From NCBI GenBank assembly GCA_041545745.1, contig CP168152.1, positions 3,904,001 through 3,968,000 on the forward strand: a stretch of DNA of 64,000 nucleotides, read 5' to 3'. The position numbers and the translations under genes are program-made. The DNA is from Stenotrophomonas indicatrix (lineage in GTDB: Bacteria; Pseudomonadota; Gammaproteobacteria; Xanthomonadales; Xanthomonadaceae). This document shows, in pieces, positions 1-7,612 of the stretch. Each line of letters begins with the position of its first letter. Position 1 is the first letter of the stretch. Below the pieces are notes generated by a model that saw only the letters and a program-made list of their open reading frames with translations, made no database searches and was not told the DNA's origin.

Positions 1-85
1 CGAGCAGCGAGGGCATCGCCAGGATCTGCAGCAGGGAAACGGTCAAACGGCGCCGGCGGAAGCCGCGCGGGACGACATGGGACAT
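1..85 (-). CDS. N-terminal fragment of an exported or membrane protein, cut by window edge
   Basis: An ATG at 85 reads leftwards off the window and gives 28 residues. The first part is arginine-rich (several R between residues 7 and 13) and is followed by a hydrophobic run with several L, so it resembles a signal peptide. AGGAG lies about 7 bases upstream of the ATG. Too little is present to name a family. It is on the same strand as nagX, 330 bp downstream of it, with three SMAG palindromes between. Confidence 0.6.
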   Translation of the reverse strand, partial: MSHVVPRGFRRRRLTVSLLQILAMPSLL

Positions 86-278
86 ACAGCACTCCTGGGT
101 CGGGGATCAGGAACTGCGGATGCTCTGTACGACACTGCTGATGCAGTCTGCCCTGCCATGAATGGTTTCGGTAGGTGAACTTATCGGCAGTCGGTCACGC
201 TTTCGTTGTGAAGCCGCGAAGTACTCACACAGCCCGCATGTCGATGAACCGGTTCACCTCCATTGGCCGGCGGAGAGC

Positions 279-385
279 ATCCACGCATGGCGTGGATCTA
301 CCAAGGCCTGCTCTACAGTAGATCCACGCCATGCGTGGATGGCCCCGCAACCCATCACCACAGTAGATCCACGCCATGCGTGGAT
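279..385. repeat. Three SMAG-type palindromes (ATCCACGCATGGCGTGGAT)
   Basis: Three 19-bp palindromes lie at 279-297, 322-340 and 367-385. The first is in one orientation and the other two in the opposite orientation, and all are preceded or followed by GTAG/CTAC. The GTAG head plus hairpin is the hallmark of S. maltophilia SMAG repeats. They fill most of the gap between nagX and the next gene downstream (86-414); I see no gene in that gap. Confidence 0.85.
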
Positions 386-414
386 AAGCCGTTCACTACC
401 ATCTTTGCCCGCGC

Positions 415-1482
415 TCAGATCTTCAGATAAATGAGACGTCGGTCCAGCCACCAGGCCACGCCCCACCACAGCGTGACGAACACCAACGCCTGCAGCATCG
501 AGGCCAGCTCCAACGCCTGTGGCATCGCCGCAGCCAGTTGCTGCCAGACCCAACCCCAGGCACCGGTCGCCAACAGGATCACCGACATCACCGAGGCCCC
601 GAGATAGGCGGTGATCGCATTGACGCCGAAGCGCCGGCCCAGCGCCGGCCATCCCTTGCGGTCGATCAGCACGTGGCCCAGCCACAACGCCAGCGCGGCC
701 AGACCCCCGGTCCACAGCACGTAGCTGGGCGTCCACAGCTGCTTGTTGAGCGGCAGCACCGTCGCCAGAAGCAGGCCGAGCACGGCGGTGATCGCACCCA
801 GCGCAGCCAATGCACCGGCTCGGCCGCTGCGCAGCAGGCCACCGGCCAGCAGGCCCAGCACGGTGCTGGCCAACGCGCCGAGGCTGCTCAGCAATCCTTC
901 CGGGTCATGGCCCAGACCGGTATCGGCCTGCCATTGGTAGATCCATGGCGCGAACAAGGTGGTGTCCAGACGGCTGGCCGGATTGGTCCAGGGCGCAAGG
1001 TCACCCACGCCCAGCAGCAGCGCCGCATAACCCACCAGCAACGCCACCAGCACGGCCACCTGCATGCGCGGGCGCGCATACACCGCCAGCACGCCCACCA
1101 CGGCCGCGCACAGCGCGATGCGCTGCAGCACACCCCAGATGCGGAAGTGATGCGTGTGCAGTGCCCACCACACCAGCAGGTGCAGCAACACGCCGGCAAT
1201 GGCGATACGCAGCGCGCGTTCCAGCACGCCACGTGCAAGTGCGGGCCGTAAGGCCGGATCCAGCGCGCGCGGTGCGACGCTGAAGGCCATCGACACGCCC
1301 ACCAGGAACAGGAAGAACGGGAACACCAGGTCGGTCGGTGTGCAGCCGTGCCATTCGGAATGACGCAGCGGTGCGAACACCGCGCTCCAGTCACCGGGGT
1401 TGTTGACCAGCAGCATCGCCGCGACGGTCATGCCGCGCAGGGCGTCGATCGAGCCCAACCGGCGTGGCGGCGCGCTGCTCAT
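415..1482 (-). CDS. nagX: NagX-type inner-membrane acyltransferase-like protein
   Basis: About 355 residues and strongly hydrophobic, with roughly ten membrane segments. The N-terminal RLGSIDALRGMTVAAML and the following WHGCTPTDLVFPFFLF are typical of the DUF5009/HGSNAT-like family to which NagX belongs. Its role in GlcNAc use is inferred from conserved gene neighbourhood; a direct reaction is not established. It is the last gene of nagBAX, 2 bp after the nagA stop. I chose the ATG at 1482 over one at 1515 because the longer start would lie inside nagA. Confidence 0.85.
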   Translation of the reverse strand: MSSAPPRRLGSIDALRGMTVAAMLLVNNPGDWSAVFAPLRHSEWHGCTPTDLVFPFFLFLVGVSMAFSVAPRALDPALRPALARGVLERALRIAIAGVLLHLLVWWALHTHHFRIWGVLQRIALCAAVVGVLAVYARPRMQVAVLVALLVGYAALLLGVGDLAPWTNPASRLDTTLFAPWIYQWQADTGLGHDPEGLLSSLGALASTVLGLLAGGLLRSGRAGALAALGAITAVLGLLLATVLPLNKQLWTPSYVLWTGGLAALALWLGHVLIDRKGWPALGRRFGVNAITAYLGASVMSVILLATGAWGWVWQQLAAAMPQALELASMLQALVFVTLWWGVAWWLDRRLIYLKI

Positions 1483-1484
1483 CG

Positions 1485-2633
1485 TCAGGCCGCCTCGTAC
1501 TGGCCGGCGATCCACGTACCACGCACCTGCAGCGCGTCGTCCAGCAGCACCAGGTCGGCCTGGTAGCCCTCGGCGATGTGACCCAGGCGATCATCGACAT
1601 TGAGGAACTGCGCCGGATAGGTCGAGGCCATGCGCGCAGCCTCGGCCAGCGGCTGGTGCAGCAGCTGCACGGTGTTGCGCACGGCGGTGGCCATGTCCAG
1701 CGCCGAACCGGCCAGCGAGCCGGCGGCGTTGCGCACCACGCCGTCGATGGCAGTGATGGTTTCGCCATACAGCACGTAGCTGGGATCGTCGGCACCGACC
1801 GGCGGCATCGCATCGGTCACCAGCAGCAGACGGCCACGCGGCTTGGCTGCCAGCGCCACGCGCAGGCTGGCCGGATGCACGTGCACGCCATCGGCGATGA
1901 TGCCGATCCAGCTGTCGCGATCTTCCAGCGCCGCGCCGACCGCACCGGGCTCGCGCCCTTGCAGCGGCGACATCGCGTTGTACAGATGAGTGAAGCCACG
2001 AATGCCGGCATCGAGGCCGGCACGGATCTCTTCATAGGTACCGGCGGTGTGACCGGCGGCGACGATCACCCCGCGTTCGACCAGCGCGCGGATGGTCTCC
2101 AGCGGCACGCGCTCCGGCGCCAGGGTCAGCAGGGTCACGCCGTTGTCCAGCGACGACACCAGTTCGATCTCTTCCGCGTCCGGCACGCGGAACTTGCTGG
2201 CATCGTGCGTGCCTTTGCGCGCCGGTGCGATGTACGGCCCTTCCAGGTGGATGCCGATCACGCCCGGCACGCCCTGTGCAATGGCCTCGCGCATCGCAGC
2301 GATCGCCTCGCGCATCACACCGAGGTCATCGCTGATCAGGGTCGGCAGCATCGCGGTGGTGCCGAAGCGGCGATGCGCACGCGCAATCGTGCGCAGCGAC
2401 GCCACGTCGGGCGTGTTGTTGAACAGCGCACCACCACCGCCATTGACCTGCACATCGATGAAGCCGGGCAGCAGCCAGCCGCCGCCCAGGTCCACCTGCT
2501 CGTCGGCCGTGCCCAGCTGCGGCGCAGCGTCGGGCAGCAGCGCGCTGATGTGGCCGTCTTCCATCACCACCGCGAGATCGTCGCGGAACTCCTCGCCGGC
2601 AAGAATGCGGGCATTGCGCAGCACGGTTGCCAT
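1485..2633 (-). CDS. nagA: N-acetylglucosamine-6-phosphate deacetylase
   Basis: 382 residues, the usual NagA length. It removes acetate from GlcNAc-6-phosphate to give glucosamine-6-phosphate in the cytoplasm. Amidohydrolase motifs are present in order: the metal-binding HLEGPY, the GHT segment, the THLYNAMSPLQGREPG stretch, and LVTDAMPPVG with the catalytic Asp. Its ATG overlaps the stop of nagB by one base (TGATG), which indicates translational coupling; the start at 2633 is therefore preferred over a 57-codon longer reading. Confidence 0.96.
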   Translation of the reverse strand: MATVLRNARILAGEEFRDDLAVVMEDGHISALLPDAAPQLGTADEQVDLGGGWLLPGFIDVQVNGGGGALFNNTPDVASLRTIARAHRRFGTTAMLPTLISDDLGVMREAIAAMREAIAQGVPGVIGIHLEGPYIAPARKGTHDASKFRVPDAEEIELVSSLDNGVTLLTLAPERVPLETIRALVERGVIVAAGHTAGTYEEIRAGLDAGIRGFTHLYNAMSPLQGREPGAVGAALEDRDSWIGIIADGVHVHPASLRVALAAKPRGRLLLVTDAMPPVGADDPSYVLYGETITAIDGVVRNAAGSLAGSALDMATAVRNTVQLLHQPLAEAARMASTYPAQFLNVDDRLGHIAEGYQADLVLLDDALQVRGTWIAGQYEAA

Positions 2634-3661
2634 CACACCGTCTCCGTAACCTTGTTCAGATGCGGCGGCAGATCCGGGTTGAAGCCGCGGCGCAGCGCCA
2701 GTGCATTGATCGCGCGATAGAAGCTCTGCACCGTCAGCAGCGGCGCGCACAGCGGATGCGGCGCAGCAGCGACGGGCAGGTTGCCGCCGGCACCGGCCAG
2801 CCATACCTGGGCGCCACGTGCGGTGAATTCTTCGGCCACGGCGCGGGTGCCGGCAGCGGTTTCATCAGGCTGGGCGAAGGCCAGCACCGGGAAGCCGCGA
2901 TCGACCAGCGCCATCGGCCCGTGCTTGACCTCAGCCGAGCTGTAGGCCTCGGCGTGCAGGCTGCAGGTTTCCTTGAACTTCAGCGCCGCCTCCTGCGCTG
3001 CGCCGAGGCCAAGGCCACGGCCGAGCACGAACAGGTTGTTGGCCTCCACCAGGCCATCGGTCACTGCGCTCCAGTCGCACTGCCAGGCCTCGCGCATCGC
3101 ATCGGGCAGCAGGTCCAGCGCATTGCGCAGCGCGCTGTCCTGCTTCCAGTACGCGGCCAGCTGCAGCAGCGCGGACAACGAGGCGAGGTAACTCTTGGTC
3201 GCCGCCACGCTTTTCTCCACGCTCGCATGCAGCGGGATGACCGTGTCGGCAAGCTGTGCCAGCGGCGAATCCTCGACGTTGACCAGCGCCACCACGCGCG
3301 CGCCAGCGGCCTTGGCCGCCTCGGCATTGCGCAGCAGGTCCGGGCTCTTGCCGGACTGCGAAATGACGATGAACAACGCACCGCGCAGCTGCAGTGGTGC
3401 GGCGTAGACCGAACCCACCGACGGTGAAGCCGAAGCGACGACCAGGCCCAGCTGGGTTTCCAGCAGGTACTTGCCGTAGGTCGCAGCATGGTCGGAGCTG
3501 CCACGTGCGCAGGTCACCACGAACGGCGGCGGCGCAGCGCGCAGGCTGGCTGCCAGCGTTTCCATCACGGCATGATTGCGGGCGAACTGACGGGCAACGA
3601 CGTCGGCCGCTTCAGCGGCCTCGGCGAACATCAGGGTGGCGGTGGGGTCGGACAGCGACAT
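2633..3661 (-). CDS. Glucosamine-6-phosphate deaminase, SIS-domain (NagB-II) type
   Basis: 342 residues with two SIS domains, like the isomerase half of GlmS without the glutaminase half. Visible features are CARGSSDHAATYGKYLLE and ISQSGKSPD in the first SIS domain and the EKSVAATKSY segment. The Glu/His-containing ETCSLHAEAYSSAEVKHGP follows in the second. Context (between nagR and nagA) supports deamination/isomerisation of GlcN6P to fructose-6-phosphate rather than GlcN6P synthesis. Start at 3661 (MSLSDPT), just after the nagR stop at 3669. Confidence 0.9.
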   Translation of the reverse strand: MSLSDPTATLMFAEAAEAADVVARQFARNHAVMETLAASLRAAPPPFVVTCARGSSDHAATYGKYLLETQLGLVVASASPSVGSVYAAPLQLRGALFIVISQSGKSPDLLRNAEAAKAAGARVVALVNVEDSPLAQLADTVIPLHASVEKSVAATKSYLASLSALLQLAAYWKQDSALRNALDLLPDAMREAWQCDWSAVTDGLVEANNLFVLGRGLGLGAAQEAALKFKETCSLHAEAYSSAEVKHGPMALVDRGFPVLAFAQPDETAAGTRAVAEEFTARGAQVWLAGAGGNLPVAAAPHPLCAPLLTVQSFYRAINALALRRGFNPDLPPHLNKVTETV

Positions 3662-3668
3662 GGCAGGC

Positions 3669-4736
3669 TCAGGAAGGATCGGAAGGAAGGGGACGGGCAG
3701 CGGCAGGCCGCATCGGTGCAGTCGAGCCGCGCACCACCAGCTGTGGCACGAAGCCCTGGTTGTGCAGCGGCGCCGGCGCATCGTCGTAGGCATCACTGCG
3801 CAGCTGCGCGATCAGCAGGCGCGCGGCATGGCGGGCGATGTCTTCGGTGGCCTGCTTGGCGGTGGTCAGCGGCGGCCACGACTGGCGCGAGAACGGGCTG
3901 TCCTCGAAGCCGGCGATGGACAGATCGTAGGGCACGTTCATGCCGGCCGACTTCGCTGCGGCCAGCACGCCGGCGGCGATTTCATCGTTGGAACCGAAGA
4001 TGGCGGTGGGCGGTTCGCGCAGTGCCAGCAGGCGCCGCGCACCGCGGAAGCCGTCATCGAAGGTGTAGTCGCCCTGCACCACCAGATGCTTGTCCACGGT
4101 CATGCCGTAGTCCTTCAGCGCAGCCTCGTAACCGGCGTAGCGCTCGCCCGACGACCGGTGCGAGGTGCCACCCCAGAGGAAGCCGATGCGCTGGTGGCCC
4201 AGCTGGATCAGGTGTTCGGTGATTTCGTAGGCGGCTTCGCGGTCGTCAACGAACACGCAGGCGCCATCGGCCGGATCTTCGGTGGCCGCGATGATCCGCA
4301 CCAGCTTGATGCCACGCGCAGTGAGCGCCTGGACCAGGTCGCGACGTTCGGACATCGGCGCGGTCAGCACCAGCCCGGCCAGGCGCGAACGCTGCACCCA
4401 GTCGGCCAGTTCATCGGCCAGCAGCGGCGAACTGGAATCGCACGGATGGATCTGCAGGCCGAAGCCGGTTTCGCGGCAGGCGGCGAGCACGCCGTTCTGC
4501 ACGCCGATGATGTGGTAGGGGTTCGGGTTGTCGTACACCAGCCCGATCACGAAGGTGGTGCCGCTGCGCAGGTTGCGCGCGGAGGGATCGGGTTCGTAGT
4601 CGAGCTCGGCGATGGCACGCAGCACCCGCGCACGGGTGGCCTGCATCACCGACGGCTCGTTGTTGATCACCCGCGACACCGTCTTCAGCGAGACCTTGGC
4701 CTTTTCGGCAACGTCCTTGATGGTCGCTCTGCGCAT
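3669..4736 (-). CDS. nagR: LacI-family repressor of the GlcNAc locus
   Basis: 355 residues. A LacI helix-turn-helix (ATIKDVAEKAKVSLKTVSRV) occupies residues 4-23 and is followed by the hinge-helix region and a periplasmic-binding-protein-like effector domain. It lies between the permease and deaminase genes, so regulation of this locus is the simple reading; in Xanthomonas the homologous NagR represses nag genes. The start at 4736 is preceded by AGGAAA; an upstream ATG at 4769 is possible but has a poorer ribosome site. Confidence 0.88.
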   Translation of the reverse strand: MRRATIKDVAEKAKVSLKTVSRVINNEPSVMQATRARVLRAIAELDYEPDPSARNLRSGTTFVIGLVYDNPNPYHIIGVQNGVLAACRETGFGLQIHPCDSSSPLLADELADWVQRSRLAGLVLTAPMSERRDLVQALTARGIKLVRIIAATEDPADGACVFVDDREAAYEITEHLIQLGHQRIGFLWGGTSHRSSGERYAGYEAALKDYGMTVDKHLVVQGDYTFDDGFRGARRLLALREPPTAIFGSNDEIAAGVLAAAKSAGMNVPYDLSIAGFEDSPFSRQSWPPLTTAKQATEDIARHAARLLIAQLRSDAYDDAPAPLHNQGFVPQLVVRGSTAPMRPAAARPLPSDPS

Positions 4737-4775
4737 CGGCTTTTCCTGGGGTTGGCTGCCGTCCATCATCGCCGA

Positions 4776-6068
4776 TCAGCCCTTGTCCTGCGGCAGGCCG
4801 ACGCGATGGCCGACCACCGAGTAGAACAGGATGTACAGGTAGCACGGCACCATCAGCAGCAGGAACACCAGCTGGAAGTCGATGTGCTGCTTGAGCACGG
4901 CGAACAGCTGCGGAATGATCGCGCCGCCGGCAATGCCCATCACCAGCAGCGCCGAACCGGTTTCGGTGAAGCGGCCCAGGCCACGGATCGCCAGCGGGAA
5001 GATCGCCGGCCACATCATTGCGTTGGCAAAGCCCAGCAGGGCCACGAAGGCGACCGACACATAGCCATGGGTGAAGAAGGCGCCCAGGCAGAACACCACG
5101 CCCAGTACCGCCGAGACGGTCAGGTAGCGCGACTGCGAGACCACTCGCGGGATCAACGCCAGGCCGACCACGTAGCCGATGAGCATGGCAAACAGGGTGA
5201 CCGCAGTGAACATCTTGGTCTGGTCCAGCGGCAGGTCGAAGCCGTGACCGTAGGTACCGATGGCATCGCCGGCCATCACTTCCACGCCGACATAGACGAA
5301 CAGGCACAGCACGCCCAGCCACAGGTGCGGGAACTGGAAGATGCTGCTGCGCTCGGCCTTGCCCGGTGCGCCGGCCGGGGTGGCATTGGCCTCGGAGGCC
5401 TTGATTTCGGGCAGCGGCGAGAACAATACCGCGACCGCCAGCACCACCAGCAAGCCGGCCATGGCCAGGTATGGCGCGTGGATCTTGGCCGCGAACTGGT
5501 TGAGCAGCGTGGTCTTGGTGGCCGCATCGGCGGCCTGCACCTGCGCGTCGAGGTCACCGATGCCATGCAGCACCAGGGTACCGATCAATATCGGCGCCAG
5601 GATGCCTGCAATCTTGTTGCAGATGCCCATCATCGCGATGCGCCGTGCGGCGGTTTCGATCGGGCCGAGGATGGAGATGTACGGGTTGATCGCGGTCTGC
5701 AGCAAGGCAAGTCCACTACCGATCACGAACAGGCCACCGAGCGCGCCGGGATACCAGCGCTGGGTAGCGAATTCACCGAACAACGCGGCGCCGCCGGCCA
5801 TCACCAGCAGGCTCAGGCTCAGCCCCTTCTTCATGCCGGTGCGGCGCAGGATCCACGACGCCGGCAGGGCCAGGAAGAAGTAGGACAGGTAGAACACCAT
5901 CAGCACCAGGAAGGCGCCGACCTCGCTCAGCTCGAAGGCGAGTTTGACGAAGGTGATCAACGGGCCGTTGAGCCAGGTGAAGAAGCCGATCAGGAAAAAC
6001 AGCACGCCGACGATGGCGATGGACGAGGCCACGTTCGGGCGTGCGCTTGCAGCGGGGACGGCTGACAT
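4776..6068 (-). CDS. nagP: NagP-type MFS sugar permease (FucP family)
   Basis: 430 residues with about 12 membrane segments. The N-terminal GFFTWLNGPLITFVKLAFEL and the LNQ-type central region match the fucose/glucose-galactose permease branch of the major facilitator superfamily. It would carry GlcNAc across the inner membrane by proton symport. It is the first gene of the minus-strand nag operon. The ATG at 6068 has AGGAG 9 bases upstream. The promoter region contains palindromes at 6122 and 6357. Confidence 0.88.
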   Translation of the reverse strand: MSAVPAASARPNVASSIAIVGVLFFLIGFFTWLNGPLITFVKLAFELSEVGAFLVLMVFYLSYFFLALPASWILRRTGMKKGLSLSLLVMAGGAALFGEFATQRWYPGALGGLFVIGSGLALLQTAINPYISILGPIETAARRIAMMGICNKIAGILAPILIGTLVLHGIGDLDAQVQAADAATKTTLLNQFAAKIHAPYLAMAGLLVVLAVAVLFSPLPEIKASEANATPAGAPGKAERSSIFQFPHLWLGVLCLFVYVGVEVMAGDAIGTYGHGFDLPLDQTKMFTAVTLFAMLIGYVVGLALIPRVVSQSRYLTVSAVLGVVFCLGAFFTHGYVSVAFVALLGFANAMMWPAIFPLAIRGLGRFTETGSALLVMGIAGGAIIPQLFAVLKQHIDFQLVFLLLMVPCYLYILFYSVVGHRVGLPQDKG

Positions 6069-6121
6069 CAGGAAGGCTCCTGCGGCGACGGCCGCAGAAC
6101 ACGGCGTCGGAGAGTGGCTGG

Positions 6122-6374
6122 GAACAACGTTGTCACATTCTTTCGATGGACAGCGACCGTTTGTCAACTTCCGTGCACGGGTCACCGGACCTCATGCTGC
6201 ACTGCGCAAGCGCGTTGCACGGCCATCCGCTGAATGCGCTTGGCCCTTGAAGCCCCTTGCTGCAACGGTTCCGCCGAGGGCGCCGCATTCACGCCATGTA
6301 AACGTTTACGGCGATCTGCATTCGTTGCGGCGCAGCAACGAAAGTGTCACGAACTCGTTGACATCGTTGTCAAC
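6122..6374. promoter_or_regulatory. Divergent control region with LacI-type palindromes
   Basis: Three palindromes are visible between nagP and the kinase gene. GAACAACGTTGTCA at 6122-6135 is close to the Xanthomonas NagR-box core TGACARCGYTGTCA. GTAAACGTTTAC at 6298-6309 is a perfect 12-bp palindrome of the classical LacI-family type. GTTGACA-TCGT-TGTCAAC at 6357-6374 has perfect 7-bp arms. Two operator classes suggest either a second LacI-type regulator or two affinities for NagR. Assignment to a protein is inference. Confidence 0.65.
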
Positions 6375-6452
6375 GCGGTTACAGACTCCGCCCAATCGCC
6401 GGCTCCATCGTCGCCCTTCCCGGGGCCGGCCCCACCTGCAGCAGGAGCCCGC

Positions 6453-7469
6453 GTGACCGCCAGCCATCCCGCCCCGGCCCATGTCCTGTCCCGCGTCGCG
6501 CCCTCGTTCCTGGCTGCCGACGTTGGCGGCACCCATGTGCGTGTCGCCCGGGTCCAGGCCAGCGGCGACGATGCCCATCCGGTGCAGGTGCTCGATTACC
6601 GCAAGTACCGCAACGCCGACCATGCCGGGCTCAGCGCGATCCTTGCCGACTTCCTGGCCGAAGGCCCGCGCCCGTCGCACTGCGTGGTGGCCACCGCCGG
6701 CTATGCCCGCGAAGACGGCACGGTGATCACCGCCAACGTGCCATGGCCGTTGTCGGCCCGGCAGATCGAGGCCGACGTCGGCCTGCATCGGGTACACATC
6801 GTCAACGACTTCGAAGCTGTGGCCTATGCCGCCGCGCAGGTCGATGCCAGTGGCGTGCTGCACCTGTGTGGCCCGGACAGTGCACCGCGCGGCCCGACGC
6901 TGGTGGTCGGCCCCGGCACCGGCCTGGGTGCAGCGTTGTGGATTCCCACGGCCAACGGCCCGGTGGTCCTGGCCACCGAAGCCGGCCAGCCGACCCTGGC
7001 CGCCAGCACCGAACTGGAAATGGCGATCGTCCGCCACATGCAGCGCGACCGCGCGCATGTGTCGATCGAACATGCGATCTCCGGCCCCGGCCTGATGAAC
7101 CTGTACCGCGCGATCTGCGCCCTGCAGGACCAGGCACCGGCGCTGGCCAGCCCCGATGCGGTTACCGCCGCGGCGATGGCCGCCACCGATCCGTTGGCAC
7201 GGCAGGCGCTGGATGTCTTCTGCGGCCTGCTCGGCAGCACCATCGGCGACATGGCCCTGTTCTATGGCGCCCACGGCGGGGTTTACCTGGCCGGTGGAAT
7301 CCTGCCGCAGATCCGCGAGTACCTGCGTACCAGCACCTTCGTCGAACGCTATCTGCAGAAGGGGCCGATGGGCGAGGCGCTGGCACGCATCCCGGTGAAG
7401 GTGGTCGAACACGGACAGCTGGGCGTGATCGGCGCTGCCAGCTGGTACCTGCTCCACGCCGACGCCTGA
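6453..7469 (+). CDS. Glucokinase-family sugar kinase, probable GlcNAc/glucose kinase
   Basis: 338 residues from a GTG at 6453 that has CAGGAG 6 bases upstream. Glk-family (not ROK) features are FLAADVGGTHVRVARV at the N-terminus (phosphate loop), the HIVNDFEAVAYA segment with the catalytic Asp, and VVGPGTGLGAALW (adenosine motif). In this locus it would make GlcNAc-6-phosphate for NagA, because an MFS permease imports unphosphorylated sugar. A reading frame starting at 6234 is also open, but the ribosome site favours 6453. Confidence 0.85.
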   Translation: MTASHPAPAHVLSRVAPSFLAADVGGTHVRVARVQASGDDAHPVQVLDYRKYRNADHAGLSAILADFLAEGPRPSHCVVATAGYAREDGTVITANVPWPLSARQIEADVGLHRVHIVNDFEAVAYAAAQVDASGVLHLCGPDSAPRGPTLVVGPGTGLGAALWIPTANGPVVLATEAGQPTLAASTELEMAIVRHMQRDRAHVSIEHAISGPGLMNLYRAICALQDQAPALASPDAVTAAAMAATDPLARQALDVFCGLLGSTIGDMALFYGAHGGVYLAGGILPQIREYLRTSTFVERYLQKGPMGEALARIPVKVVEHGQLGVIGAASWYLLHADA

Positions 7470-7612
7470 ACCTGCAAACGGCTTCAACGCAATCGCAGCA
7501 CGCAGTACGTGGCACGCCACTGCCCGGGACATCGCCGCCGCCCCGCGCACGTCATCGCAACCGCAATCCCATATCGCCGCCGGCATCCAATCGAGTGATG
7601 AGGAGAGACATC

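Noticed and set aside
3636..6065. Large plus-strand open frame (809 codons) opposite nagR and nagP
   Set aside because: It is antisense to well-supported genes, and its composition (many H, Q, R) is the usual shadow of a high-GC coding strand.
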